From Brachypterus glaber (Eukaryota > Arthropoda > Insecta > Coleoptera > Kateretidae), in NCBI GenBank assembly GCA_958510825.1, contig OY294044.1, forward strand, positions 83,312,895 to 83,376,894: a DNA stretch of 64,000 bases. Reading direction: 5' to 3'. Numbering within the stretch: the stretch's first letter is position 1; each line of letters opens with the position of its first letter. Position numbers and translations under genes: made by a program. The notes under the pieces were generated by a model, which saw only the letters and a list, made by a program, of their open reading frames with translations, made no database searches and was not told the origin of the DNA. Positions 1 to 13,552 of this stretch are shown here, in pieces.

Positions 1-543
1 ATTTGTTTATCCGTATTATAGATTATAGAATTAACATTGTGTATATTATATATTATTCATTAGCCAATTTATAGAAATATCGAAAAATATAATAGTTGAC
101 TATTTTTGTAATCTCACAGTGCGACCCTGTTAAGTTTAGGCTTTTTGGAATGACCACACAAATTTTCTTTTAGTTGTTGATAGTAGACTACCCCCTCATT
201 ACATACCACTAGTCACCTAAATCACAGCTGCTTGGGAGATTTTTAGCTTTTTCTGTTTTTTTAACTTTTTTTTTTGGTATTATTTTGTTTTTCAGTATTT
301 ATCTTTTACAACAAGATTTCATATCTTAAACTAATTGATAATTAAATACGAATATATTAATATTTATAATAATTGTTATTACTTTATTATTTACCAAACA
401 ATACCACAAAATATTCTTTTTATAAAATGTAATGACAGTTTTTATAGGTTGACTTTAATTAACATGCCTAGCGCAGTACCACGCTAGTCGGTACTGCAGT
501 AAGTGACTTAACTATTGAGAGAACCATAATTTGTAATTTAAAA
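1..543. other. No gene recognised
   Basis: AT-rich sequence with a short palindromic piece (GCAGTACC...GGTACTGC, 474-496). Nothing else identified. Confidence 0.6.
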
Positions 544-902
544 ATGGACAAAAAAGGTTTTAGTTTAGCAATTGAGAATGGAATTAAATAAATCAAATTA
601 AAGAATATGCATGTAATAATGTTAAGATAAGTAATAAAACAATTTATATCATTTTGCGATGAAAAAAATATAAGAGTTGGTTTGACATATTATAACTCGT
701 TAAAAAATAATCTTCCAAATTACACATGATTCTTCAAATTATCGGGAAAAATTCACAGTTTTCATACAAATTTGCTGTCAAAGGAAATAATTACTCCCCT
801 GCGGGGAGATACCCCGGTCGTAGTTATTTCCAGACAGAAAATTTTAATGAAAACTGCCAATTTTTCCCGCATAATTCTCAGCTTGTTGTGTAATTATATA
901 TA
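544..902 (+). repeat. Dispersed repeat with internal hairpin, copy A
   Basis: Matches 17091-17430 in the same orientation (AAAAAAGGTTTTAGTTTAGCA; AATTATCGGGAAAAATTCAC). Its 3' half folds: AATTTGCTGTC pairs with a later GACAG.AAATT, around a core with CCCCTGCGGGG. Confidence 0.78.
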
Positions 903-1929
903 AGTATTAAAACGTTTTAACTAGTGCATACTATGCCTTATATTAAGCTTAGCCTGGTAGACTTAACTTATTTATATTTGTACACATACATTTTTTTTTA
1001 TTTTTGAAAAATAAAATTACTATGAGCTAAATAGTAAAACTTTTGAAATTAGAGTCCTTTGAACATAGTTACTGTAGTATGTTAATGAAATTGTCAGATA
1101 AAGATAAGCACTTTAGAAAGAGATGGGAAAAGGTGTATCTTAAGGAAAGGAATCAAATTCTGACCCTCGATATTCTGAAAATTCTGGTGACAGAACTGTC
1201 TAGTGACAGAACTATCACAATATTAAGGTTTGGACTCTGAGACCTTATTTAAACTAAAGGTCTTTTAATAGAGCCTTAACTTAAACTCATTTTTGTTCAT
1301 GTTCATTTTATTTATGCCGAAAATGAACCTCTCTGTGTTCTTTTGCAGAAAATACAGGTTGGCTCATTTTCGATGCAAACAAAATAAACAGGGTTTACCT
1401 ACATTTTGAAGAGGAAGTACGGAAAGGAAAGGTATTTTGCACAAATGCAAGGCTCTCTCTATTTCAGACGTGGTAGTAATATAACGATTTAAGCTGCGGC
1501 TATCTTATTTATAATGTACGTGTTCGATTAATTGATTAAAAACTTATGGTGCAATTTAAAATGAAACTTTTCTAATTACTTTAAACTTTTGATTTATCGA
1601 TATTAAGAATCCTAGAGTCAATCTGTCTAGCGACGGTTCCGAGTAAAAGTAAAGCAAAATTGCTTAAAAATTAAAATTACCTTAATTTAATATCCAATAC
1701 CACCAATAAATGATCATTGTTACTCTATCTAAATGCGGTTTCATGTAAGAATTAACAGCAAAAAATAAAAGTTGAAAAATATGTAGTAAATCCCAAAGCA
1801 CTGGATAGGTAGGTTTGTTCGGAATTAAGCGAGTTACCCTAGGGACACTAGATCTGGCATTTTGTGATTTTTTTTTAAATAACACATAAATCTAAAGATT
1901 TCTTTAATACTATAATAAAATACTATTTC
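903..1929. other. No gene recognised
   Basis: Contains two ORFs under 70 codons (1043, 1682) without family motifs. AT-rich, presumably old repeat or intergenic DNA. Confidence 0.55.
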
Positions 1930-2165
1930 AGGTCGTGGTCAAGGTCGTGGTCGTAGTCGTCGTCGTCGTCTTAGTCGTCTTAGTCTTCTTAGTTGTGGTC
2001 TTGGTCATGATCATGTTCTTGGGCTTGATCGTAGCCGAGGTCTTGGCGTGGTCGTGATTGTCTTCGTGATCGTGGTCGTCATCGAGGCGGTGGTCATGGT
2101 TGTGGTTGTAGTTGTTACCGTTAATCGTGATCATGGTCGTGGTCGTGGGCGTTGTCATGGTTGTG
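1930..2165 (+). repeat. GGTCGT-type simple repeat
   Basis: About 235 bp of imperfect GGTCGT/AGTCTT/GGTCAT triplet repeats, G/T-rich on this strand. It creates low-complexity reading frames on both strands and is the most GC-rich simple tract here. Confidence 0.85.
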
Positions 2166-2867
2166 GTTTATTTTTTCTAATCCCTAAAAAATAAATGCCT
2201 AACAAAAGCGCAGTAAATGAAGTATGCAATCGATTGTATTTAGATAAGCTGTCACAGAATTATCGACTGAATTATTATTATTATTCGAATTTTTGCGTTT
2301 CTTCTAAGCAGGATACAATGTATTTGTCCTCATGCGTAACAATGAAAATTATTCTATAATGCATAGTAGATATTTACATAAGCCGTCACAGTTTCTGCAT
2401 TTCTGCTTAGCAAGAGTCCATACTTTTATCATACTTTTATCATAAATGCTAAATAGAGTGTCTCTAAAGACGTCTCTGCTAAATGCCCTCTTTATAAAGA
2501 CTCAACTGACGTGGCCGTAATTTAGTTTTCCTTTTGGCATATCAATCATTTAAAGAAGAACATATTTCACACACGCCAGATACCTATACACATAATTAAA
2601 TTTTCTTACGCCTTAAGAAAATAGTTATGGAAATTTAATGCCATATATTAGGGAGAGTTTGGAACCCTTCGTACAGTTTCTACAGATTTCGTTGTAAAAT
2701 CTTTCAAGTATTTTTAATTATATATTTTTTTTCATCAATCAAACTAACATGAATTTAGCCATAGAAAAAATATATTAAAAAAAAAAATAAATTAAAATGC
2801 AAACGAAAAAATGTGTTTTTCAACACCTTATGCAAATTGTATTAATTTTTGTATTGTATTAATTAAA

Positions 2868-3977
2868 ATGCTACATTAGACAAGTTACCATCGAAATCGC
2901 GAAAAGTGTACGATTTAGCCTACGAAAAAAATTTAAAATGAGCTAAGGAAGGTTTAAGTTTATTTCGAAAGGGTTTTATTGGCCTATTTTAATAAAAAAA
3001 CATACTTTATTACTGAATAAATTAAATTCAAAAATTAATATTAAAAAATATATACAGGGTGAGTTTTTTAAAGTGTTACAAGGGAATATCTTGAAAACAG
3101 TTAAATTTTTTTTTTGTGAAATTTTGGTGAAGTAATAGGGAGGCAGGGGGACATATTTAAACATATTTTTGACACCTACCCCCCTCGATATTTTGAGGGG
3201 CGGGGGATAACTTTGAAATTTTAAATAGAATGATGTACTTTTATTTATAAAATTCGAATCTACGTAAAAAATAAGGTATGTAAGCAAAAAAAAATTGATT
3301 TGCTCTTTCGTTAATTGAATTATAATTTATTAGATTAAAATACTAATGAAGTTTTTTTTTGTTTATTTGTTTTTTTATTTGATTTCATGATAACGCGTTT
3401 TTTAAAATTTAATTCAGTTGAGAATTTTAACAGTTTGACGATTATTTCTCAGTTTATTTGAAAATTAAACATGGAAAATGTTTGGAAGTTGAAGGGGGAC
3501 ATTTTGAACCAAACATGACGGACGATAAATTAGTTGAAATTTAATTGTTATTATTTTTTTGTATAATATAATTTAATTAATCATAACTCCATAACCTAAA
3601 GAGCGAATCAATTTTTTTTGCATACATACCTTATTTTTTACGTAGATTCGAATTTTATAAAAAAAAGTACATCATCCCATTTAAAAATTCAAAGTTACCC
3701 CCCGCCCCTCAAAATAGCGAGGGGGGGGGGGTAGGTTTAAAAAATATGTTTAAATGTGTCCCCCGCCTCCCTATTATTTCAGCAAAATTTCACAAAAAAA
3801 AATTAGACCGTTTTCGAGATATTCTCTTGTAATACTTTAAAAAACTCACCCTGTATATAGGATTCTTGAAGAAAAAATAGTATGTTTCACTCAGAGGAAA
3901 AGTGCTTTGCGTCGTCCGTAAATTCTACAGACTAGTAAAAAAAGCTTTATTTTTCCTCTTAGTAAAACAATATACTA
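2868..3977 (+). repeat. Dispersed repeat, copy A, interrupted by the 3055-3853 MITE
   Basis: Outside the MITE, 2868-3054 and 3854-3977 match 29263-29626 closely (for example CGAAATCGCGAAAAGTGTAC). Its 3' part is a hairpin that starts near AATAGTATGTTT and ends with ATACTATTT. Confidence 0.85.
3055..3853. mobile_element. 799-bp MITE, CAGGGTGAG family
   Basis: Terminal repeats of about 270 bp, starting CAGGGTGAGTTTTTT, flanked by TA (3053-3054, 3854-3855). A G12 run at 3720-3732 lies in the right arm. No coding sequence. The surrounding repeat occurs again at 29263-29626 without this insertion, which fixes its borders. Confidence 0.9.
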
Positions 3978-5481
3978 TTTCTTTAATGTTATTGCCCAGC
4001 AGAGTTCCGTTTTAATCGTTTTTTTTCTTGTACTTGATGTAGGGTGATTTTGATTAACTCGGTTAGACTTTTTTCTCGTGACTAAGTTAAAATTTTAAGT
4101 CACGTAATTTTATCACAAGTAATTCACAACGTAAGTGATAAAACGTTTTCAGAGATAGTGTATCGTATTTTTATTAAAATGAAAATATCGTTTTCAATTT
4201 TACTCTAACCTAAAGCTTAAAAAATATCAACTATGAGGAAGGCATTACATTTTTAAAAAGTTAAAATGGGAATTTTTGGATTGAATAGGTGGATTTATTG
4301 GCATCTATTAACTCACAAGCTTAAATCAAAATAAGACAGTTTAGTCTAAAAACTCTTAAATTGCGATAATTTTTTTATTTAAGTCTCGACAAAATAGTGA
4401 ATCGATGTATTGGGATTAGGAAAATTATAAAAAAACACCCTCTAGTATTTTGGCACAAAAATGATAAATAAATCACTATTTACACGAAATCCTCAACATC
4501 TTTACAACGAAAAGAGAAAAAAAAAATTAAAATAAATTGTTTAAACTGAAAGTGGTAATTACACTAATGAAGAAAAACTTTCAAAAGTTCTCTAAAACAT
4601 GTTAGGTGTCCATTTAAAGATAAAAAAACATAGTCACATTTATTCTGTTACACCCTGCAGGGTAGACGATTAAGTTTTTGGCAACTCTAAGTAGACAGAA
4701 TTATAGTCAAAAATGTACCTTTCTGGTAAAAAATTAATATTTAAATCGGTTTATTACATTTGGGGATATTTGACTTTGAATTTGATGAAAATTTTTGGGT
4801 GTTCCACTTAAAATTTTGATCAGTTTAAAATATTATTCTGTAGAGGTGTGAGTACTTGGTGTAGAATAAACTTGGGTAAAAGTCCAAACCAATCGGGGTT
4901 TTTGTGTTGGCAACGCTGCAACAGTTAGTTTTCCATATAGCTAACTTGTCTAAGAAATTTAATTTAGTTAATATGATATTATTATGATATTAATTTAAGT
5001 ACGTAATGTTAAGGTATTATAAACTGTTTTGTTATATAAAGTATGAAACAAGTTAATAATGTGGAAGCTCTACAATTTTAAGCTCTAAAATATATCAGAA
5101 TACATTTCACGCGGAAATAAGATTTTCCTGGCAAATTATGGTTCCATTACTTTTTCCTTTTTGAAAAATTCACCCTTTATAACCATTTTTATTATCAGAT
5201 TCAGTTTCAGCAACCCCCAATATACCAATTTTTAAAAAAAATCACCAGAAACCCATATAATGCAATTTTCAAATTGGGATTAATATTGGTTCATTCAACA
5301 ATATTTAAAATTTCTTAAGTTTTGATTAATTTCAAGGCCCCCGTGGGAAATCAAAACCACTTAAAAAAATATAGAAAAAAAAATACTGGTTTGGACTTTT
5401 TACACTGAACCAAAAATTAACGTGATATCAATAAAAATTTACCTGATGCCAATAAAATTACATTGATTTTTCACCGATGTA
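3978..5481. other. No gene; repeat fragments
   Basis: 4690-4815 recurs at 24125-24250. Elsewhere only AT-rich sequence. Confidence 0.55.
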
Positions 5482-6647
5482 CGGGGTGATCCAGAATTCC
5501 CGCCTTAGTCATTTTTCTCGAAAATGGTAAGAGATATTAAGAAAATTTAGAAACCGTGTTTTATAGTCTTACCGATACTACAAATTAAATACAATATTAC
5601 ACTGTCATAATAAAACTCGTTGGCCCTGTGGCGACCTCTATATTTTTTTCCCATGGTAAACGATTTTTTATTTATGAAATTAAAAGATCTTTAAATAAGA
5701 ATAGTTCAGTTTCATGTCTTTTTTTCTGCGCTCATTTGTTTTCTAGTTATGGGCTGTCAAAATTTACCTAAATAATTATTCATAATTTTTTAACCATTGC
5801 AGATATTAAAAAAGTTTCTTATGTGTTACTTTTAGCTTTATAAATACTAATTAATTTTAATAAGAAAATAATTTAAAAAAGGTCCTAAGTGCCATCACAA
5901 CTCTTATTATCCATTATTTAAAAACTGGATTACTTTATTTGTGAGATGCAGACAAGCATTTTCTTAATGTTTACCTATTTTTTCTGGACGACAGACTCAT
6001 CTTTCTATTTCTTAAATAAAAGTAAATTTTTGTATGCTTAATTTTATTAATAAACCTTGGTATAGTATCAACAATAAACTTTTGTCATGGAAATATTTAC
6101 CAAGAATTTGACATGTCATTTAAATAATAACTTAGCAACAATCGAAAACATATCAAGAGAATAATACGAGGGCATATCAAAAAATTTAAAGAAATACATA
6201 TTTATTTTATTAAAAATAATTAAATAAATATAAGGCACAAAACGAATATGCAAGAATTAATGTAATGCATGCCTGCATCTTACAATTTACAAATGAATTC
6301 AGTTTTTAAATAATGGATAATAATTTAAACATCTTTTAATTTCATAAATAAAAAATTGTTTACCATGGGGAAAAATATATAGGTAGCTACAGGACCAACG
6401 AGTATTATTATAAAAGCGTCATTGGTATTTAACTGCCCTCCTTAAGATAAACGTGGCAAATCCAGATAGCAGTACAGTCGATTTTTACATAAGCTGTCAC
6501 ATCGACTGTATTGCAATCTGGATTTGCCGCGTTCATCCTAAGGGAGGGCAGTTTAGGTGAAACTATAAAAGACGGTTCCTGAATTTTTTTAATATAACTT
6601 ACCATTTCCGAGAAAAATGACGAGGGCGGGAAGTCTGGATCACCCTG
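5482..6647. mobile_element. 1.17-kb MITE, CRGGGTGATCC family
   Basis: Arms begin CGGGGTGATCCAGAATTCCC and end GGATCACCCTG, with TA at 5480-5481 and 6648-6649. The arms match over roughly 250-500 bp each. A second, shorter palindrome is inserted in the right arm (6429-6555). Confidence 0.88.
6429..6555. mobile_element. Nested ~125-bp hairpin element
   Basis: Two arms of about 54 bp (TAACTGCCCTCCTTAAG... and ...CTAAGGGAGGGCAGTTTA) around a loop of about 18 bases. The corresponding part of the left arm of the host MITE lacks it. Confidence 0.75.
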
Positions 6648-6841
6648 TACGTTTTTAATTGTGACAATAAAAGTTTTATTATATCAATGCTTAAAATTGG
6701 TTGTCTTAATGTAAAATTTATTTAATAAAAAAAATTCGTTATAATGAATTTATGCATAAAGGCAAGGAATTTTAAGCATTAATAATAAAGTGTTCGTCTC
6801 TAAGTTATGGTCACCTTAAGTTTTTAGTTGAGATACTACTT

Positions 6842-7292
6842 TAATACACTCCTGGTACAGTAAGACGCCTTTATCATGCAGGCCAAGATTATTTTTGCCC
6901 TTGATGTTATGTTGACATGTCATGACAGTTAAACATCTGACCTATTGTCTTAAAATGCTGTATTTTAAAATGAAAAACAAATGAAAATTATAACAAATAA
7001 GCTTGTAAACTTAAAAAATATGTTAGAAGTTCATTTGTTTTTCACTTCAATATTCAGCAATTTAAGACAATAAGTCAGATACTTAATGTCTACATTATAT
7101 AAACCGGCACCTGGGATGTGAGACGCGGGAAAGAGAAGAGGTAAAATTTTGTGAGCGACCTTGAATTCCAAACATTCCAGCGAGAGGCCAGTTCATAAAA
7201 TGTTAACTATAATTGTCAACATGACATTTAGGGCAAAAATAATCTTGGCCTATTTGATAAAGATGTGTTACTATTCCAGGAGTGTATTAATA
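6842..7292. mobile_element. ~450-bp foldback element
   Basis: Arms AATACACTCCTGG...GGCCAAGATTATTTTTGCCC at 6848-6905 and their complement at 7208-7292. Inner segments (TTAAGACAATA, TTCATTTGTTTTTC) also pair. No coding potential. Confidence 0.8.
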
Positions 7293-7316
7293 GTATATTA
7301 TTCAATGAGCGTATAA

Positions 7317-7866
7317 TAAAGTTCATTTTATTAAGGTATAGTTTTTTTTGAACTTCCCGCTTGTAAACATTCCTAAAGTTGCTATGGTAACGCGAAATTC
7401 GCATGCTTCGTAAGCCGGTTTTCAAGGCCCGTTTCACACAAGCCTAAAAGCGTTGACATTTAACATCACAGATAAGCCATTAACCAGTTAAAAAGTGATT
7501 TTGTGACAAAATTTTGTTTCTACAGAGATAGTTTCTATACAAAAGTGTTTTTTTTTATTAAACGCTTTAGCAGTTCTATGTTTTCATATCGAAACATTAT
7601 GGACAGAGAAGGTAAGTACCTATTTCTAATTAACTATTTTCATGCTTTTCATTATAAAAAAATACTTGATTTTTATTATAAAAATCGTAGGTTAACACAA
7701 TTCCATAGAAAAGTTTCGTGAAATCAGAAGGTGGGTGTTCTGTGACGAGAAGTATTTATGGGTTATGTTGACATTTTTAACAAAGCAAATGCTTCAGTGT
7801 AAATCGGACTTCTTAACTTATTTAGCGGGAAGTTAAAAAAAAACTATACCTTAATAAAATGAACTA
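7317..7866. mobile_element. ~550-bp MITE
   Basis: A 43-bp inverted repeat: TTCATTTTATTAAGGTATAG...AACTTCCCGCT on the left and its complement at 7823-7866. Further out, GCGTATAAT (7310) pairs with ATTATACGC (7956), so it may be nested in a slightly larger element. Confidence 0.75.
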
Positions 7867-8666
7867 GATGTAATTAATCAAAGAGGGTGAATTTTGGGCA
7901 CGAGCCGAAAGGCGAGTGACCTAATCACCCGAATGATTAATATCTATTATACGCCAGTAGAATTTTATACTTTATCCAAGGTCGTTTTAAATTTTAAACG
8001 GTTTATTTCTACAGACCCGTGATTAATAGGCCCATTAATCACGACCGTGGATAAAGGTACATATTTCAACCAAAAACTTAGAGTGGCCATAGCTCAGAGA
8101 CGAAGCATTTTAGACAATATGTGTATATGAACTTTTTGATTGTTTCGGTGACTACAGTAGGGCTATGTATAGCCAACCCACCTTTTTTTGTTAGACCCTG
8201 TGTATTTATGAAAACATATTACAGCTCTAAATGTACATTTTAAATACTTAAATTTATTGTAAATATGTAAATAGCTACTTAGCTAAATAAAGAATTATTT
8301 ATTTATTGGATCTGTCAACGTCGTATTTCCGTGTATATTTTTTTACCGCATTCTTTCTTTTTTTGTGAGCCAAACTTTACTGGAATTATTTTTTTCTGTG
8401 TATGTTTCGTGTTTGAAAATTAGATCTTCTGGCAAAAGGAATTACCTTCCGGGACGCTTGAATCTCAACCGTTGGAGTGGATAATATGCAGACAATAGAA
8501 TGCATGTGTTTGTTTAATCCTATCAGGCATATCACAGAACGATTCTTGAAAGATTTTATGTTCTCCTTGTACAAACAACATTATGATTTATTTATTTTAT
8601 AATATTTACATTTAAAATTTTCATAAAAACATTTTTTTGATTATTATAATAATCAAAATACTTATT
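7867..8666. other. No gene; small palindromes
   Basis: Includes a GAGCCGAAAGGCGAGTG palindrome (7901) between GGGTGA and TCACCC, and a fold around GTGATTAATAGGCCCATTAATCAC (8021-8044). Confidence 0.55.
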
Positions 8667-8795
8667 TATGTACCAAGGGTATTAAGTAGATGTTTATGCC
8701 CTGAGGGCGACGATCTTATTAACCCGAGGGCCTCTGGCCCGAGGGTTTGCAAGTTACCCGGGGACATACACATCTATTAACACCCGCGGTACATA
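8667..8795. repeat. Hairpin with GC-rich cap
   Basis: Arms TATGTACCAAGGGTATTAA / TTAACACCCGCGGTACATA around a core CCCGAGGGCCTCTGGCCCGAGGG. It resembles other capped hairpins at 36497, 46205 and 54835 in design, not in sequence. Confidence 0.65.
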
Positions 8796-9020
8796 CAAAC
8801 TTTTATGTCATACTAGTTCGTTATTACAAAAAAATGGATAAATCAATATACATGTATATATATATTTAAAAAAAATCCGAAAATTCAAGTTGATTTTAAC
8901 ACTATCGTTGCTAGGGAAATGCTGTATTAATAAGTTGATCAAAAACTGTTTTTTTATGTTTTTATGCCCGCGCGGGCCATAAAATGCACTGTATGCCCCA
9001 CGGGCATAAAGTACACTATT

Positions 9021-9250
9021 ATGGGAGGATTGGTGTAGTGGACTACCGAGTAGTACTTGACGAGTTTACTACCCAAAATAGCGTGAGTTCAGTTAATTAA
9101 TAATTGAAATTTGGCGAAGGCGTAAGTGAAGCGGACACTCCCTATAAATTGGTTCGAAAGTCAATTAAAGCCCTCAACTACTAGCCCACACAAGTCCTGG
9201 ACTTAGGGGATGCTTAATTAAGTAGAACAGTACGAGGTTAAACAAAAATG
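9021..9250 (+). mobile_element. tRNA-derived SINE, copy 1
   Basis: Begins ATGGGAGGATTGGTGTAGTG (A-box-like) and shares its body (TTTGGCGAAGGCGTAAGTG, GGTTCGAAAGTCAATTAA, CCCACACAAGTCCTGGACTT) and end (GAGGTTAAACAAA) with two other copies. About 30 bp that hold the B box in copy 3 are missing after GCGTGAGTTCAG. Confidence 0.82.
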
Positions 9251-12200
9251 TATGTAACGTAGTTGGTAACTAAGCAATAAAAACACAATAATGAACTACG
9301 ATGACATCAAATAAATAATTATTTATTCACCTTGGAAGTGAAGTCATTAAACTGATGGATACTTGTGCGCTATCTATTTTTAGACGTAGACAACCACACA
9401 TACTTCTCCTAATCTGAAAAATTGGAATGGCAGCAAGTTAAAGACTTGTATGTTTTAAGCATATAGTACCACTAACGTGTGGTTAGACCATAGAGAAGGA
9501 AAGAGAACCATTAGTCCAGCCTGCGCAAGATTATTTTGTGACAGAACGGGGCAGCGAAATGACGTAACGCAATATATCTGACCTTGCGCAGTACGCATCT
9601 CTATCAGCTGTGAAATGCTGTCGGTCGAAAAACAATTCATCACCCCAGTATTCATTTGTCTTATCTCCAAAAACCCCCCAGTAAAAATCTTAAAATGTCC
9701 AAAAAATAGAGATATGGCAAACCAATACTGGGGTGACGAATTATTAGTAGTTTGTTTATACTGTCAGTACTGTCAGATCGTCGTTTGTTTCTGTTCATTT
9801 TTCGACTTCTACTGTGTTTTAATTGTTTTTTTGCTGCATTTGTTTATAACTTTAAACCTAACCTGTATTTTTGCTTTATGAAGAGCAAAGGGTCAATCCC
9901 TGGTGTACTCAAAGTAGGTGTACAAAATCTCGAAACTCACACACCTCGAAACACTCTTGTAAAATAATTTAAAAAAACTATTTCGACGTTTCTTCGTAGA
10001 TATTTATTGTTTTTTGTTGAATTTTTTACACTTTTTATTTGACACACAAAACTAAGGCTAAAAATACTTGTCAAAAACAACAATAGTAGTGCTGTAACGA
10101 CATAAATCGTCACTTTGTAATATAGCAAGGGTTAATTAAACTATTCGTTTACTTACGTTATAATTTATGTTTATTTTGTATATAAATAGTTACGTACGTA
10201 CAGAACTATTTTGTATCTGGGACTATTTTGTAGCAGGAACTGAATTCTAACCATATGAGTCTCTATTCCATAGTTCTACCTGAAAATAACATAAAGAAAA
10301 CATAATTAGAATATGATTTTTAATAATAAAGAATCATATGACTTATTTCTCTATAATGCATTTGTCTATGGACTTACCTGGTTTTTATATGTTTCAGAGT
10401 CTATTGAGGGTTGGATTTCACTGGCTTTCATTTGTAGCTTGTCTCTCTTGTGGAAAGTTTCATATGCTTATTGCTTCGGGATAATCCAGAATTTGTTGAA
10501 AATAGTTTGCTGGAACTGCTCACTTAGATTCAGTATTTTGTTTATACTTAGTTCACAGGACACTTAGTATTCTGTTCGTATTTTTATTAGTTTTGCTGAT
10601 AAACAATAAGTATTGTTTATATTTGTTTCTTAGAGTAATATTTTGAGGTTAGATATCACTAATACGGATTTATTAGGAAATAGTCTTTTTGGTTATTATC
10701 TTTGATGTAGTTTCAGTTACCTTTATTAGGAATCCTATACGGTAAAACTGTAGTTGATAATGACTTGCATAGATGTCGCTAATAGTTCAGAAATAGGATT
10801 TTATTTACCAGAAGGGTTCATACCGGTTGATAAGGTCGATTTTCGCTCTTTCTTGATGAACTCTGTACAATGGTGGTGTCATTTTGACGAGTGTTTATTT
10901 TCTGTAATCATCGAAGTAATCCTTCATGTATTTTTATTTAAAGTTAGTGAAAATGAATATTTAAACAATGCGGAAGATATTATAACTGTTATTTTCTACA
11001 ATTATGCATTAATAACGTTTCGATGGACATCGAAGACTTAGAATGACACGTAAGTTAAATTTTTTTGTTTCTTAGAATATTTCTGAGATATAATTATTGT
11101 TTTAGCACCATTATTACTACATTAATTAATTACCATTAATTACTCACCATTTCTATACCATTAATATGGAATTACATTAATTTAAGTTGAAGTTTATTTT
11201 GGTATATTTGATATACAAGTTCTCCGCATGGAGTGATGTTCTGTTGGAACATGGTTCTGTATTTTTCGGCATAGATAAATTCTATATGACCGTCTAGCAG
11301 ACAATTTTATATTGGACATAATTTTCAAAAGCATATTTAATCCCGGACAACATTTTCAATCGTACATTTTATCCTGGAAGATAATTTTTCCAAAGTAGAT
11401 GGGACAGCCTATATTTTTTTTTCTTTCATTTGAGAAATGAATTCATCAGCATAGGGGAGACTTGCACAGATGGAGACGATGGAATTCATACCTCATGGAT
11501 TTTGCAGAAACCAGCTAAGTACTCATTCTGAAAACTTTTGAAAGCAATATTTCATATTTTTAAATTCTTTTATTTCAATATTCTTATAACTGTAAACTTT
11601 ATCAGATCTGATATAGTATTGATTAATACTATATGCCCTTCTGGCTTTTGTTCATTTTTAGGTACTTATTTTTTTTAAAACATTTAATCTCATTTATTAA
11701 TTATTAAATATCATACTTTTGATTAAATGATTTCTAATTTAAGCATGACTTTTATACACTGCAAGAAATGATTGTTGTTTACATACATTTCTTGGTGCTT
11801 GCTGAACTTCATGTTTTCTTTATACATTTAAGTCGAATGATTTCTGAATTTAGTAATTTTTATTAAGATTTCTTTAATTATATCTTAATATAATTACACA
11901 TATTTTTTATATATATTAATACATTACTTGATGTGCTTTCATTAAGTTTATTTATAATAAATTTCTCAAATGAATTATCTTATTTTATTTAGAGGTTATA
12001 TTTTCTCAAACTGAAAAGCTTAAGTATTTACACTAGGTTGTTACTTACCTAAAGGAGTAAAAGCTAAAGTAACTGGCGCCCCTAACAACATTAATCAATT
12101 CTTTCTATTTTTCCCTTGCCCATACCCATTGCTCCGCTGTCAAAACTAGCCGTTGGCAGTGAACGTATTAATTACGGTACAGTGCGCATGTGCAAGTTTA

Positions 12201-12468
12201 TCTCAGATGCGCTAGGCACATTTATCACAGTATCCCGCAACGGCTTTGGAGGTCTTTCCTTGTCTATGGGTTAGACGTAGAGACAGGATTTTTGTAATAA
12301 CAGGATTTACTCTTAGTACTGCAAAGTGCCAGTAGCTCGAAACTGCAATCTACCGGTATTGCTCTGTAAGATGATTGCATAACTAATTAATATTTTTATA
12401 ATTTTTATTAAAGTTAAAAAATTTCTTTAAAAAGCTATCAAACCACCAGATGCCATTTTTTGCATATG
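9251..12468. other. No confident gene
   Basis: Apart from the short inverted repeat at 9634, it holds frames of 84 and 95 codons (10313-10567, 10754-11041). The second (LPEGFIPVDKVDFRSFL, VQWWCHFDECLF) has protein-like composition but I recognise no family. Confidence 0.5.
9634..9742. repeat. Short inverted repeat
   Basis: AATTCATCACCCCAGTATT at 9634 pairs with AATACTGGGGTGACGAATT ending at 9742, about 70 bp apart. Could be a small MITE. Confidence 0.6.
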
Positions 12469-13150
12469 CATGGTTATTCAAATAAGATCGATAATTTAAG
12501 GTAATTCTACGTTAACAAATATGAAAAAATGTTCCTATAAAGGTTGGTCCGAAAGAGAGTACTAAGGGAGCTACGGCTCTTTAAAATTGTAATAAAAATA
12601 AAGTTTTTAATTAACTCTTGTACCCTTTAAGCTAGAGCCCAACCTTTTGTATGTATACTAGTATATTTATCTAGAAGCGTGCCTAGACGGACAAAATATG
12701 TGAGGCTTAACACATTTTTGCCCCAAACTTTTTTATGTATGTTTTTTTTGGATTTTTTGAAAAAAATATAGATTCCTTCAGTAAAAATACATAAAAAATT
12801 TTATATAGTTTAACTCTGTAGGAGCAACCGTTAAAAAAGATACAGTTAAGAGAAAGTAATATTTTGTGCCACTAAAAATGTTACTTTTTAAAAGGCTCTT
12901 ACTCGTTTAATATTGAATTTGAGTGTTTTGGTGAAGAATACTTTTTAGCTTAGTTTTAAATAAAGAATCGTCCTGCAGCATTAAAATTTTATTGGTGCTT
13001 TTTTTGTTTCCAATTCAATATGTCCATCTTCGAAGGGCCGCAGCTCCCTTATGGCTCATTTCCAGACCAACCTTTATAGGAACCTTTGTTCATATTTTTT
13101 AACGTAGAATCACTTCTTAAATTTTTCGAACTTATTTCTGAATAACCCTG
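12469..13150. mobile_element. 682-bp MITE, CAKGGTTATTC family
   Basis: The left arm (CATGGTTATTCAAATAAG... to GGGAGCTACGGC) pairs with the right arm 13030-13150 ending GAATAACCCTG then TA. The left flank reads TG rather than TA, probably a mutation. Confidence 0.82.
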
Positions 13151-13552
13151 TAGAGCGTAAAAAAATCAATAAAAATTTTAAATTTATTTTACTAACAGAA
13201 CTTTCCTAAGAAAAGGTAAAAAAAATATTTCAAAAGACGATCGAGAATTTTATTATTCCTGCAGTGCCATCTTTAATAATGACTGTTTTCGAACGTAATA
13301 ATTATAATTATGAGCTTTTACTACTTACGTTCTAATTTTAGAAAATTCACTTCACAAGATCAAGTACACTGAATAATTTATACGGCTTCGGGATTTAAAT
13401 GAGTTACAATGAGCTTTTTCATTATACTTTGCATCCAGGGGCTCTAAAACTCTTTTAAATATTGTGTACTTAAGTTAATTTCAGCTAAGGCTGCTTTTGG
13501 TTTTTCGTATAATTTCTTACTAGTGACCACGGAAAAAATAAAGTACCATATA

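Noticed and set aside
1928..2158. Thr/His-rich minus-strand ORF and an Arg/Gly/Ser-rich frame on the plus strand after a CAG
   Set aside because: Both are translations of the GGTCGT-type simple repeat. The plus frame turns into poly-Val and Cys-rich sequence and has no partner exon.
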